Assembly (NCBI RefSeq): GCF_001908275.1 | Contig: NZ_CP018620.1 | Location: 2,046,001-2,110,000, forward strand | Origin: Paenibacillus xylanexedens | GTDB taxonomy: Bacteria; Bacillota; Bacilli; Paenibacillales; Paenibacillaceae | Direction: 5' to 3' | DNA: 64,000 nucleotides | Shown: positions 37,671 to 45,181 of the stretch, piece by piece | Layout: each line of letters starts with the position of its first letter | How positions within the stretch are numbered: the first letter of the stretch is position 1 | Notes under the pieces: model-generated | The model's input: only the letters and a program-made list of their open reading frames with translations | The model's database searches: none | What the model was told of the DNA's origin: nothing | Program-made: the position numbers and the translations under genes

Positions 37671-37722
37671 GTCACACTTTATATGGATTGCGTTGCTGGA
37701 ATCAAAGTGCGTGAATTGAAAT
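37671..37722 (+). repeat. Degenerate CRISPR repeat remnants beyond array 1
   Basis: GTCACACTTTATATGGATTG (37671-37690) and AAAGTGCGTGAATTGAAAT (37704-37722) are decayed pieces of the repeat, apparently broken by an insertion. They mark the old, leader-distal end. Confidence 0.6.
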
Positions 37723-38227
37723 TGGAGGAGACAATGGATGTACCTGAACGTGGTACTTATATTCAGCGCTGTTGGTGTAGAGTTTCATGTATATTTTTTA
37801 AAAGAATTAGTGGGTTCAAAAATTCTGGTACACAGTATAGATAGACCATCTATTATTTTCGAGGTGATAGATGTGAGCTTGTCTTTTTAGATTACTGGAC
37901 GCCCGATTTTGGGGAACATTGAACCTTAATGGAATTAAGAGAGGATCTTTTATTCAAAAGTTATAAGAAATGATATTATATGTGCTAAATCAGGATAATA
38001 TAAATTACCATTTTTCAAAAAGTAATTATTGGAACTCGTGTAGCATGAACATCAAATTATCTTATTGGAAAGGAGCATCGGTTGTGGTTTTAAATATCGT
38101 AGATCAAAGTGAAATGTAGGCAAGTTAACTTCTATAAAGTAAATCTGCACAAACAAAACTCCTTTTTTCAAATTCACTAAAAAGAAAAGTATCTCGCATC
38201 GTATAGATTTGAGATATCCACTTAAAT
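37723..38227. other. AT-rich intergenic region
   Basis: No convincing gene. AAAGGAG at about 38070 precedes a GTG-started 11-codon frame that stops at once; I do not call it. There is no terminator-like T run as clear as those after arrays 2 and 3. Confidence 0.4.
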
Positions 38228-38437
38228 TTACTCCTCTATAAATTCAACAACTTCTTCAATACGACATTGTAGGTCTTCGCAAATACGCGCAATCACACTT
38301 AGTGCAACAAACTCTCCATTAGACATTTTGGCTAGAGTAGAAGGTGAAATACCTAGTTGAGTACGCAGGTAAGTTTTATTTTTGTCCTTTTTAATTAGGG
38401 TTATCTCCATTGGTTTATAGCTAGGTTTTAATGCCAT
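38228..38437 (-). CDS. Small XRE/Cro-type helix-turn-helix regulator (YozG-like)
   Basis: A 69-residue protein with one HTH: NKTYLRTQLGISPSTLAKMS followed by NGEFVALSVIARICEDLQCRIEEVVEFIEE, the pattern of single-domain Cro/C1-type regulators such as YozG. ATG at 38437 is preferred to 38440 because GGAGG then lies 6 nt upstream. Two inverted repeats upstream overlap its promoter and that of the divergent gene at 38802, so autoregulation is likely. It sits between CRISPR arrays 1 and 2. No effector domain is present. Confidence 0.75.
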   Translation of the reverse strand: MALKPSYKPMEITLIKKDKNKTYLRTQLGISPSTLAKMSNGEFVALSVIARICEDLQCRIEEVVEFIEE

Positions 38438-38471
38438 CATTAACCTCCAAGAAAAGTGTATATATACGTGT

Positions 38472-38518
38472 ATTTTATTGAATATGGACTATAAATACAA
38501 GAAGTCGTACTTTTTGTA
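38472..38518 (-). promoter_or_regulatory. Promoter and operator of the XRE gene
   Basis: On the minus strand, TTGTAT (38500-38495), a 17-nt spacer and TAAAAT (38477-38472) form a promoter. The inverted repeat TACAAGAAGT-CGT-ACTTTTTGTA (38496-38518, 9 of 10 pairs) overlaps its -35 box. Confidence 0.55.
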
Positions 38519-38528
38519 TAAATTAGTA

Positions 38529-38569
38529 TTGAATAAAAATCTAGTTTGTTATACTATATGTATAACAAA
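38529..38569 (+). promoter_or_regulatory. Promoter of the 38802 gene overlapped by a perfect palindrome
   Basis: TTGAAT (38529-38534), 17 nt and TACTAT (38552-38557) form a plus-strand promoter. A perfect 10-bp-arm palindrome, TTTGTTATAC-TATAT-GTATAACAAA (38545-38569), covers the -10 box, an arrangement typical of repressor binding. Confidence 0.55.
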
Positions 38570-38801
38570 TCGAACTTTTAGTTCATTAGAATGAATTATA
38601 TATTTTTGAAATATGGAGGCGATATCTCAGAATGAAAAATTGTTATACATGAAAAATGATTTTTGACTTAAGTAGATATATTAGAAAATTGTGAGGCTTT
38701 GCTGAGGCTGTAAGGAAGAAACATCTAATTATACTAATCTAGTAAGTTACAGAAATATGAGATTATGATAACGATCTAATGAAAAGAGGGTGTTCCTGAG
38801 T

Positions 38802-39152
38802 ATGTCAGATCGTATTGAATTAGCTTCTGTAGTGATAGGTCCTTTTGATGACGTTCAGGATTTTTATATTTACCAAGGGTATGTGATGAATGAAAGTTAT
38901 ATCTTTTTTCTTGACGAAGGTACGCTATGGCTAAGGCATGTGCACAAAGTTGCTCACGTAGATCACTTATATATTAATGGAGATACCGGAGGAATAATTC
39001 TTGCTGAGCACCCCCAAGGAAATGTAAAAGAACTGATAGAGTCAATCGTGGATAGATTGTGTGGAATGGATGCTTTGACATTTCTCACGGATGTCCTTTT
39101 GTGGACTCCAGAACGTGTTGATATGAACTTGAAGCTTGATCGATTTCACTAA
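38802..39152 (+). CDS. Protein of unknown function next to XRE regulator
   Basis: A 116-residue protein with no signal peptide or TM segment. It reads as mixed alpha/beta (MSDRIELASVVIGPFDDV, FYIYQGYVMNESYIFFLD, GGIILAEHPQGNVKELIES). I recognise no family. ATG at 38802 lies 11 nt after AAAAGAGGG. The promoter and a palindromic operator shared with the divergent XRE gene suggest joint control. Its placement between CRISPR arrays 1 and 2, with AT-rich codon use, suggests later insertion into the locus. It could be an accessory or defence-linked protein, but nothing in the sequence proves that. Confidence 0.55.
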   Translation: MSDRIELASVVIGPFDDVQDFYIYQGYVMNESYIFFLDEGTLWLRHVHKVAHVDHLYINGDTGGIILAEHPQGNVKELIESIVDRLCGMDALTFLTDVLLWTPERVDMNLKLDRFH

Positions 39153-39305
39153 GAAAATGATATTATATTAAGATACGATGGTCATAGTAGCATTATAGAA
39201 TGAGATCAAATACATTGAATATTGTCTTTGGTTCTTTAGATGTCGATATATGAAAATAAACTTTCTAAAGTAACATAGATTAGACCTGTAAATAGCTCTA
39301 TTTAA

Positions 39306-39474
39306 TGGTGCGAATGTTAAGCTCACATAAAATCTCTAGTAGATTCGCACCTCGAAAATTGTCGATTAAGTTTTTACTGGATTATTTGTATTAAGATGAA
39401 TTTATTATCATTTACTAAATGACAGAATAACGTTAAAAACATCTTTTTGAAACGACTATACGTTACTTTCTGCT
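39306..39474 (+). promoter_or_regulatory. CRISPR array 2 leader with conserved inverted repeat
   Basis: GGTGCGAAT (39307-39315) and ATTCGCACC (39343-39351) enclose GCTCACAT and a 27-nt loop, followed by TCGAAAATTGTCGA. The leader ends TACGTTACTTTCTGCT before the first repeat. The block corresponds closely to leaders 1 and 3, but the loop has diverged. Confidence 0.7.
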
Positions 39475-40296
39475 GTCGCACTCTATATGAGTGCGTGGAT
39501 TGAAATTGAATTGTCTCGACATACGTCCATGGCCTATGCAGTCGCACTCTATATGAGTGCGTGGATTGAAATCCTATCCGAACGTGTGTAGGGGTTTTGT
39601 TATCGGTCGCACTCTATATGAGTGCGTGGATTGAAATTCAGCTTCAGCTTGGATTCTCTTGGCATCAAGCATGTCGCACTCTATATGAGTGCGTGGATTG
39701 AAATAGGAATACCGTAAATTGCTCCGCGATTCTATTTGCGTCGCACTCTATATGAGTGCGTGGATTGAAATGAAACTCGCCAACGTAAGTTGATTGCGAA
39801 AGATGTCGCACTCTATATGAGTGCGTGGATTGAAATTTCTCGCTCACTGGCGGTTTGTATGTGACCACATCGCACTCTATATGAGTGCGTGGATTGAAAT
39901 CAGCTTAGTGGTTTCGCGCTGGAGGTTCTGGAGAAGTCGCACTCTATATGAGTGCGTGGATTGAAATAAACCGCAGGCGATATTGCCTGACATTGATTTC
40001 AGTCGCACTCTATATGAGTGCGTGGATTGAAATGCTGTAGTACTCACGAGTCTTCTGAGCACCTGTTAGTCGCACTCTATATGAGTGCGTGGATTGAAAT
40101 AAAAAGGCAACGTATGCAGCCGATCCCACTGGTAAGTCGCACTCTATATGAGTGCGTGGATTGAAATAATCCAAGCGCTTTTATGGGTTATGTGTTCAGT
40201 CGCACTCTGTGTAAGTACGTGGAATGAAATCTTTGTAGTAGCGTTGTTACAGGTACGGGTGTCTGATCGCACTCCGTATGGAATGCAAATCGAATC
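39475..40296 (+). CRISPR. Type I-C CRISPR array 2: 13 repeats, 12 spacers
   Basis: The repeat is 32 bp, starting GTCGCACTCTATATGAG and ending TGCGTGGATTGAAAT. It differs from arrays 1 and 3 in the loop of the palindrome (CTCTATATGAG instead of CTCYGTATGGAG). Spacers are 31-35 bp. Repeats 1-11 are uniform except repeat 7 (starts ATCGC). Repeat 12 (40199-40230) has several substitutions. Repeat 13 (40266-40296) is degenerate and resembles the array 1/3 form (CTCCGTATGGAATGC). Confidence 0.95.
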
Positions 40297-40298
40297 CC

Positions 40299-40354
40299 TA
40301 AAAAAGTCTTACCTTTCTCATGCTAAGCATGGATAAGTGGGTAGGACTTTTCTA
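40299..40354 (+). terminator. Terminator after CRISPR array 2
   Basis: AAAAAAGTCTTACC and GGGTAGGACTTTTCT form a long stem with an inner CATGC/GCATG hairpin. It probably ends pre-crRNA 2 before the TPR cassette. Confidence 0.65.
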
Positions 40355-40454
40355 TTTCAGAGAAATAAAAAATATTAAGTATAGAAAAAATACTGAAAAC
40401 TGAAATGTGCTATTAAATGCAGCATATTTTAAGATCTTTTGTTAAACAATAGAT

Positions 40455-40483
40455 TTGACCTATGGTAGAAAAATCAATATAAT
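40455..40483 (+). promoter_or_regulatory. Sigma-A promoter of the TPR-peptide cassette
   Basis: TTGACC (40455-40460), exactly 17 nt and TATAAT (40478-40483) form a near-consensus promoter 30 nt before the TPR gene start. Confidence 0.75.
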
Positions 40484-40513
40484 GTTATTAATTGTAAAAT
40501 AAGGAGGAAGGGT

Positions 40514-41305
40514 ATGTCGAGGTATTATGATGGATACGGATTAGACTCGACTGTGACACTTCTCAGAATAGCTTATGGTCTTGACAACTGGAGAGAGGTC
40601 GTTAAGTTAGGTGAAACACTTTATGAAGAATCACTTCGTATATATAATTTACAAATGTTGACTAAAGAACAGGACATCGTTGAAATACATACGCAACGGG
40701 CAATAGTATATTACATTGGATACAGTCGTTTGATGCAAGGAATAGCGTATCAAAAACTACTAGAGTTTGATAAAGCTAGGGAATGCGTATTACAATATAG
40801 TGATTTTCAGTGGATTAAATTGACTAATCAAGAGACACTTAATGAAATTGAATTTTATAGCGATATAGCCAAGATCAATTTAATGGTTTTGGATTTACTT
40901 GAGGGTAATGCTACAAAGCTTGATGAATACGTAGCTTACATTCAAAAGTCAAAAGGTGAGATCATGTCTGGAATATTAACTCTCCTTGAAGCCAATCGTT
41001 TAAATAATTTACCTATTCAGGAGTTTGAGTATCTATTTGAAAAACATCGTTTGATTAGTGACACTACCATAATGACTGATATTGATGTTTCTTATTATCT
41101 AAAATTTAGTTTTGAGTTGGCGATGTACTATAGCCGTAATGGTAATGACTCCGATGCAATCGACATCTTACTGAATTGTTTGGCAATATCTCCTAAAATT
41201 AATCAGAATAAGATAAAATATGTAGCCTTTTTTGAAAAAATCAGAGAGCAGGCTACACATGCACAGATTAACACTTACAAATCTATCTTAGAGGGGATGT
41301 TATGA
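40514..41305 (+). CDS. TPR-type regulatory protein without HTH, candidate peptide receptor
   Basis: A 263-residue, all-helical cytosolic protein. Paired amphipathic helices fit tetratricopeptide units: DNWREVVKLGETLYEESLRI, RLMQGIAYQKLLEFDKAREC, SFELAMYYSRNGNDSDAIDI. The style resembles the C-terminal receptor part of Bacillota RNPP proteins (Rap, NprR, PlcR, AimR), but no N-terminal helix-turn-helix or Rap-type bundle is present. The start is well defined: AAGGAGGAAGGGT precedes ATG, and a near-perfect promoter lies 30 nt upstream, so this is not an obvious truncation. The stop overlaps the start of a 37-codon exported-peptide-like ORF (ATGA). I infer a receptor and signal pair; ligand and output are unknown. 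Confidence 0.65.
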   Translation: MSRYYDGYGLDSTVTLLRIAYGLDNWREVVKLGETLYEESLRIYNLQMLTKEQDIVEIHTQRAIVYYIGYSRLMQGIAYQKLLEFDKARECVLQYSDFQWIKLTNQETLNEIEFYSDIAKINLMVLDLLEGNATKLDEYVAYIQKSKGEIMSGILTLLEANRLNNLPIQEFEYLFEKHRLISDTTIMTDIDVSYYLKFSFELAMYYSRNGNDSDAIDILLNCLAISPKINQNKIKYVAFFEKIREQATHAQINTYKSILEGML

Positions 41306-41418
41306 TGAAGAAAAGAAATGCTCTAAATATGGTGTATTCAATTGTTTTGGCAACGTTAGCAGTACTCCCAATTGAGAGTATAATGCAGTTATTTAATCAT
41401 GGCGTTGGTCATTAATTT
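41302..41418 (+). CDS. 37-residue exported peptide, candidate signalling pro-peptide
   Basis: Starting at ATG 41302, overlapping the TPR stop by 4 bp, the ORF encodes MMKKRN, a hydrophobic core MVYSIVLATLAVLP, then IESIMQLFNHGVGH and TAA. A basic start, a 14-residue hydrophobic stretch and a short polar C-tail are what Phr/AimP/PapR-type precursors look like; the mature signal would be the C-terminal few residues, for example within QLFNHGVGH. Placement directly behind a TPR receptor-like gene matches rap-phr and aimR-aimP order. It is too short for routine gene calling. A terminator follows at 41464. Cleavage and activity are inferred, not shown. Confidence 0.6.
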
Positions 41419-41463
41419 TTAAATAATCTACTGAATACAGAAAATCTGTCCAAAGTATAAACT

Positions 41464-41517
41464 ATACCCTAAAGAGTAGACACTTTAAAAATGTTTCTCT
41501 ATGGGGTATTTTTGTTT
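41464..41517 (+). terminator. Terminator of the TPR-peptide cassette
   Basis: ATACCCTAAAGAGTAGACA pairs with TGTTTCTCTATGGGGTAT, followed by TTTTTGTTTT. Together with the promoter it delimits a two-gene transcription unit. Confidence 0.7.
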
Positions 41518-41574
41518 TATGCTACGATTTAAGATTAACTCAGGAGTAAAAACATTTATGCGTTACTTTCTGCT

Positions 41575-41668
41575 GTCGCACTTTATACGAGTGCGTGGAT
41601 TGAAATTTCCTTCCTAGGTAGGTTGATTGGTGCCCACTGTGGTCGCAATCTATACAAATGCACTAAAG
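41575..41668 (+). CRISPR. Mini CRISPR array: one intact repeat, one spacer, one decayed repeat
   Basis: The repeat at 41575-41606 starts GTCGCACTTTATACGAG and ends TGCGTGGATTGAAAT, an array-2-like 32-bp form with two changes. A 35-bp spacer follows, then a degenerate copy from 41642 (GTCGCAATCTATACAAATGC). The preceding 16 nt (GCGTTACTTTCTGCT) nearly equal the end of leader 2, but the upstream inverted repeat is missing. It looks like a duplicated or split remnant of array 2. Confidence 0.7.
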
Positions 41669-41683
41669 TGGCAATCACAAGTC

Positions 41684-41738
41684 AAAAGACTTACCATCAT
41701 CTACACTAATCTGTAGCATGAGGTGAGTTTTTTTTATA
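41684..41738 (+). terminator. Terminator after the mini-array
   Basis: GACTTACCATCATCTACA pairs with TGTAGCATGAGGTGAGT with small bulges and ends in TTTTTTTT. It lies 190 nt before cas3. Confidence 0.65.
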
Positions 41739-41924
41739 TTTGATTTGAATACAGTTTTGACTTAGCTGCAAAAGTATTACTGCCTTCATAACAAATTACA
41801 TAATATTCTAAAAATACAGGGTTTATAGAAGGGAAATGTATTTTGGTGTCGAAATTTACAATGTGAGTCTTTTTGCCTATGGATCTGGGATTAATGTCAT
41901 GAAATTCAGTGGAGGTAAAGTGGT

Positions 41925-44381
41925 GTGACCTATATTGCGCATATCTGTCAAAAGGATGGAAGAATACAAACCGTTCAGGATCACTTAGTAGAGGTTAAGC
42001 AAGGAGCGGAGCAGGCTGGAGAGAAGATCGGTGTTAAATATTTGGCAGGCATTGCTGGTCTTCTGCATGATATGGGCAAAAATACAGATCTTTTTCGAAA
42101 TTACATTCAGGAAGCTGTTGCCAACCCGGATGCCCCTCCTCGCAAGGGTTCAGTTGATCATTCGACTGCTGGCGGCAAGTTGCTGCACAGCCTTTACCAT
42201 GGAAGTGGCACAACGCTTGAGTCAAAGTACACGGCGGAGTGGATTGCTAATTGTATTATCTCCCATCATCAGGGTCTAAGAGACTACATATCACCTGATA
42301 AAACTTCACCTTATATGGAGCGAGTCATTTCAAGGCAGATAGATCAATATGAGCAAGCAAAAGAAGAATTTTTCAAACACAATCTCCCAGGTCAACTCGA
42401 CCATATGTTTAAGCAAGCAACCCAAGAGCTTCAAGGATACATACAGATCATCAAAGAGCATAAACTTCCGCCGATTGCAGGAGCACTGCTTATCAAATAT
42501 ATGTTTAGCTGTCTGATCGACGCAGATCGCACGAATACAAGGCGATTTGAAGAAAATGAAACTTTAGCAGAAGAAATAGATTACAAGTCTTTTTTTCTAC
42601 AAAGCTATGAATTACTATCTCAACATTTAAGCAAGCTTGAGCACAGCAGTATAGTAGACACACCCATTAATCGATTGCGACGTGAAATGTCCCGGCAATG
42701 CGAACAATTTGCGTATCGTCCATCAGGAGTGTACACCCTTTCTATACCAACAGGCGGGGGGAAAACGCTTGCCAGTATGCGCTATGCGCTAAGACATGCC
42801 ATTGAACATAATAAACAACGGATTATATATATCGTTCCGTACACCACCATCATTGAACAAAATGCGGCTGAGATCCGCAATATCTTGAAGAACGATGACA
42901 TGATTTTGGAACATCATTCCAACGTGGTGGATGACAAGGATGACGAACGCCATGAGGGCGACGAAGGGGAAACCCTGGATTTGCGCAAAAAGAATCTCAA
43001 GCTTGCCCGTGATCATTGGGATCGGCCGATTATTTTTACGACAATGGTTCAGTTTTTGAACACCTTTTATGCCAAAGGAACCCGAAACGTCCGCAGATTA
43101 CATCAGCTTTCCAATGCAGTCATTGTATTTGATGAAGTGCAGTCGGTTCCGGTTCATTGTATCTCCCTCTTTAATGCTGCACTGAATTTCCTGCATGTTA
43201 TTGGGAGATCCAGCCTGTTGCTCTGTACGGCTACTCAGCCTGCATTGGATTTTGTGAAGCACAAGCTACATTTCTCCAAGCAACCGGAGATTATTCAGAA
43301 TTTAGATGAGGTCGGCCGAAGCTTCAAACGAGTTGATTTACAGGATCTTACGCGGGAATCACTTTCGGGCTGGGGTGCAGAGGAAGTATCTTCTTTTGTT
43401 CAGGAACAGATGAGGGAAGTGGACAGTGTGCTGGTCATTTTGAACACAAAAACAGCGGTCCGTAAACTGTTTGAACAGTTAAATGAGGTGGAATGGCTGA
43501 GAGAGAGTGGCATACAGGTGGTTCATCTGAGCACCAATATGTGTGCAGCACATCGCAAAGAGGTGTTATCCGGGGAATATGGCGTTATTCCGAGATTGGC
43601 AAAGGGTGAACGGATCATCTGTGTGAGTACACAGCTTATTGAGGCGGGTGTGAATATCAGCTTTGATTGCGTGGTTCGTTCCTTGGCTGGTTTGGACTCG
43701 ATTGCTCAAGCGGCTGGACGATGTAACCGGCATGGGAAAGATAAGGTTCGTAATGTGTACATCATTCGCTCATCGGATGAGGTATTAACGAATCTGCCTG
43801 AGATTCAAATTGGTGCCGAGAAAACGGAACGTGTGCTACAGGAATTCGAGGATGACCCGGGTTCGCTCGGCGATGACTTGTTATCTCCAAAGGCAATGTC
43901 CCGTTATTTCGAATATTATTTTAACGATATTGGAGACAAAATGCATTACCCCATTCCTAAGCTTGAACAGAACTTGTTTGATCTGATGGACCGTAATCGT
44001 TATTACGTGGATGCCTATAAGAAGAAGCATGATTGTAGGCCAGAGGCTGTGAATCATTATGCGATCGCTACGGCAGAGAAGTATTTCGAAGCCATATCCA
44101 CGAACGCCACGCCCGTAATTGTTCCTTATGGTGAAGAAGGAAAAGAATTGATTCTGGACTTGAATGGAGCAATTGAACCTGGTGAAATGAGTCAGTTATT
44201 ACGCAAGGCTCAGCAGTATACGGTGAATATCTACGACCATGAACTCCGTGCATTGGAGAAAAATGGAGATGTGAGACCTCTTTTACATGGGCATGTTCTT
44301 GCATTGAGAGAACCAGCATATTCCGATGATTTCGGCGTGGAATCTAAGGGTGAAGGTGCTTGGGAACCTATGATGATCTGA
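41925..44381 (+). CDS. cas3: CRISPR-associated helicase/nuclease Cas3 (subtype I-C)
   Basis: An 818-residue HD nuclease-helicase. The HD motif GLLHDMGK lies near residues 46-53 with a further SHHQG near 110. The superfamily 2 helicase has Walker A IPTGGGKTLASM near 273, motif II VFDEVQSVP near 400, LCTATQPALDF, and motif VI QAAGRCNRHG near 594. After Cascade recognises a target, Cas3 is recruited to nick and degrade DNA in the 3'-5' direction. GTG at 41925 follows GGAGG by 9 nt. It is the first gene of the cas operon and all key motifs are intact, so interference should be functional. Confidence 0.97.
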   Translation: MTYIAHICQKDGRIQTVQDHLVEVKQGAEQAGEKIGVKYLAGIAGLLHDMGKNTDLFRNYIQEAVANPDAPPRKGSVDHSTAGGKLLHSLYHGSGTTLESKYTAEWIANCIISHHQGLRDYISPDKTSPYMERVISRQIDQYEQAKEEFFKHNLPGQLDHMFKQATQELQGYIQIIKEHKLPPIAGALLIKYMFSCLIDADRTNTRRFEENETLAEEIDYKSFFLQSYELLSQHLSKLEHSSIVDTPINRLRREMSRQCEQFAYRPSGVYTLSIPTGGGKTLASMRYALRHAIEHNKQRIIYIVPYTTIIEQNAAEIRNILKNDDMILEHHSNVVDDKDDERHEGDEGETLDLRKKNLKLARDHWDRPIIFTTMVQFLNTFYAKGTRNVRRLHQLSNAVIVFDEVQSVPVHCISLFNAALNFLHVIGRSSLLLCTATQPALDFVKHKLHFSKQPEIIQNLDEVGRSFKRVDLQDLTRESLSGWGAEEVSSFVQEQMREVDSVLVILNTKTAVRKLFEQLNEVEWLRESGIQVVHLSTNMCAAHRKEVLSGEYGVIPRLAKGERIICVSTQLIEAGVNISFDCVVRSLAGLDSIAQAAGRCNRHGKDKVRNVYIIRSSDEVLTNLPEIQIGAEKTERVLQEFEDDPGSLGDDLLSPKAMSRYFEYYFNDIGDKMHYPIPKLEQNLFDLMDRNRYYVDAYKKKHDCRPEAVNHYAIATAEKYFEAISTNATPVIVPYGEEGKELILDLNGAIEPGEMSQLLRKAQQYTVNIYDHELRALEKNGDVRPLLHGHVLALREPAYSDDFGVESKGEGAWEPMMI

Positions 44382-44455
44382 TCATTTGATTCATTACATC
44401 TGGGAGATTCATGATACATGTTTCTCCCTCCTATACCCCATAGAAAGGAGCTAAA

Positions 44456-45181
44456 ATGTTGAGAAATCAAATCGAATTTGAAGTTTCGGGAAAATATGCG
44501 CTATTCACCGATCCACTGACCAAGTTGGGCGGAGAAAAATTCTCTTATCAGATCCCTACATACCAAGCCCTCAAAGGGATCGTGGAATCTATTTACTGGA
44601 AGCCAACGCTGACCTGGATTGTAGATGAAGTCCGAATTATGAATCCAATTCAGACCGAATCAAAGGGTATGCGTCCGATTGAATATAGCGGGGGAAACAC
44701 ACTGGCCTATTACACCTATTTAAGAGATGTACGTTATCAGGTGAAGGCCCATTTTATATTTAATCCGCATCGTGAAGATTTGGTACATGACCAGAACGAA
44801 CATAAACATCACAATATCGCCAAACGAGCAGTTCAGGTTGGGGGACGAAGAGATATCTTTCTGGGGACCCGTGAATGTCAGGGGTACGTTGAACCGTGCC
44901 AGTTTGGTGAAGATGACAGTTTCTATGATCGTATAGGTGAGCTTGATTTTGGCACGATGCTGCATGGAATCAGTTACCCGGATGAAACAGGAAGCAATGA
45001 GCGAGAGGTTCGTCTGTGGAAAGCGAAAATGCAGCATGGTGTCATTCAATTTATCCGTCCGGATGAATGCACATTGGTGCGCAAAGTGGGAGAAGGTACA
45101 GCTAAAATATTCGATGCAGGGAATATGCAATCTGTAGATGATCTTCATTCAGAATGGTTTGGAAATGAGGTGAGTGAATGA
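44456..45181 (+). CDS. cas5c: Cas5d/Cas5c, pre-crRNA-processing Cascade subunit
   Basis: A 241-residue RAMP protein. It starts [21 protein letters not shown], typical of subtype I-C Cas5, with a ferredoxin-like fold and a long loop around [19 protein letters not shown]. In I-C systems this subunit replaces Cas6, cutting within the repeat hairpin to leave the 11-nt tag ending ATTGAAAT and capping the crRNA 5' end. AGAAAGGAGCTAAA precedes ATG. The 3' end overlaps cas8c by 4 bp. The family Tyr/Lys/His catalytic set is known from Bacillus halodurans Cas5d; exact equivalents were not assigned here. Confidence 0.95.
   Translation: MLRNQIEFEVSGKYALFTDPLTKLGGEKFSYQIPTYQALKGIVESIYWKPTLTWIVDEVRIMNPIQTESKGMRPIEYSGGNTLAYYTYLRDVRYQVKAHFIFNPHREDLVHDQNEHKHHNIAKRAVQVGGRRDIFLGTRECQGYVEPCQFGEDDSFYDRIGELDFGTMLHGISYPDETGSNEREVRLWKAKMQHGVIQFIRPDECTLVRKVGEGTAKIFDAGNMQSVDDLHSEWFGNEVSE

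Noticed and set aside
37656..37844. Plus-strand frame spanning decayed repeats after array 1
   Set aside because: It starts in repeat debris, lacks a ribosome site and has no recognisable sequence.
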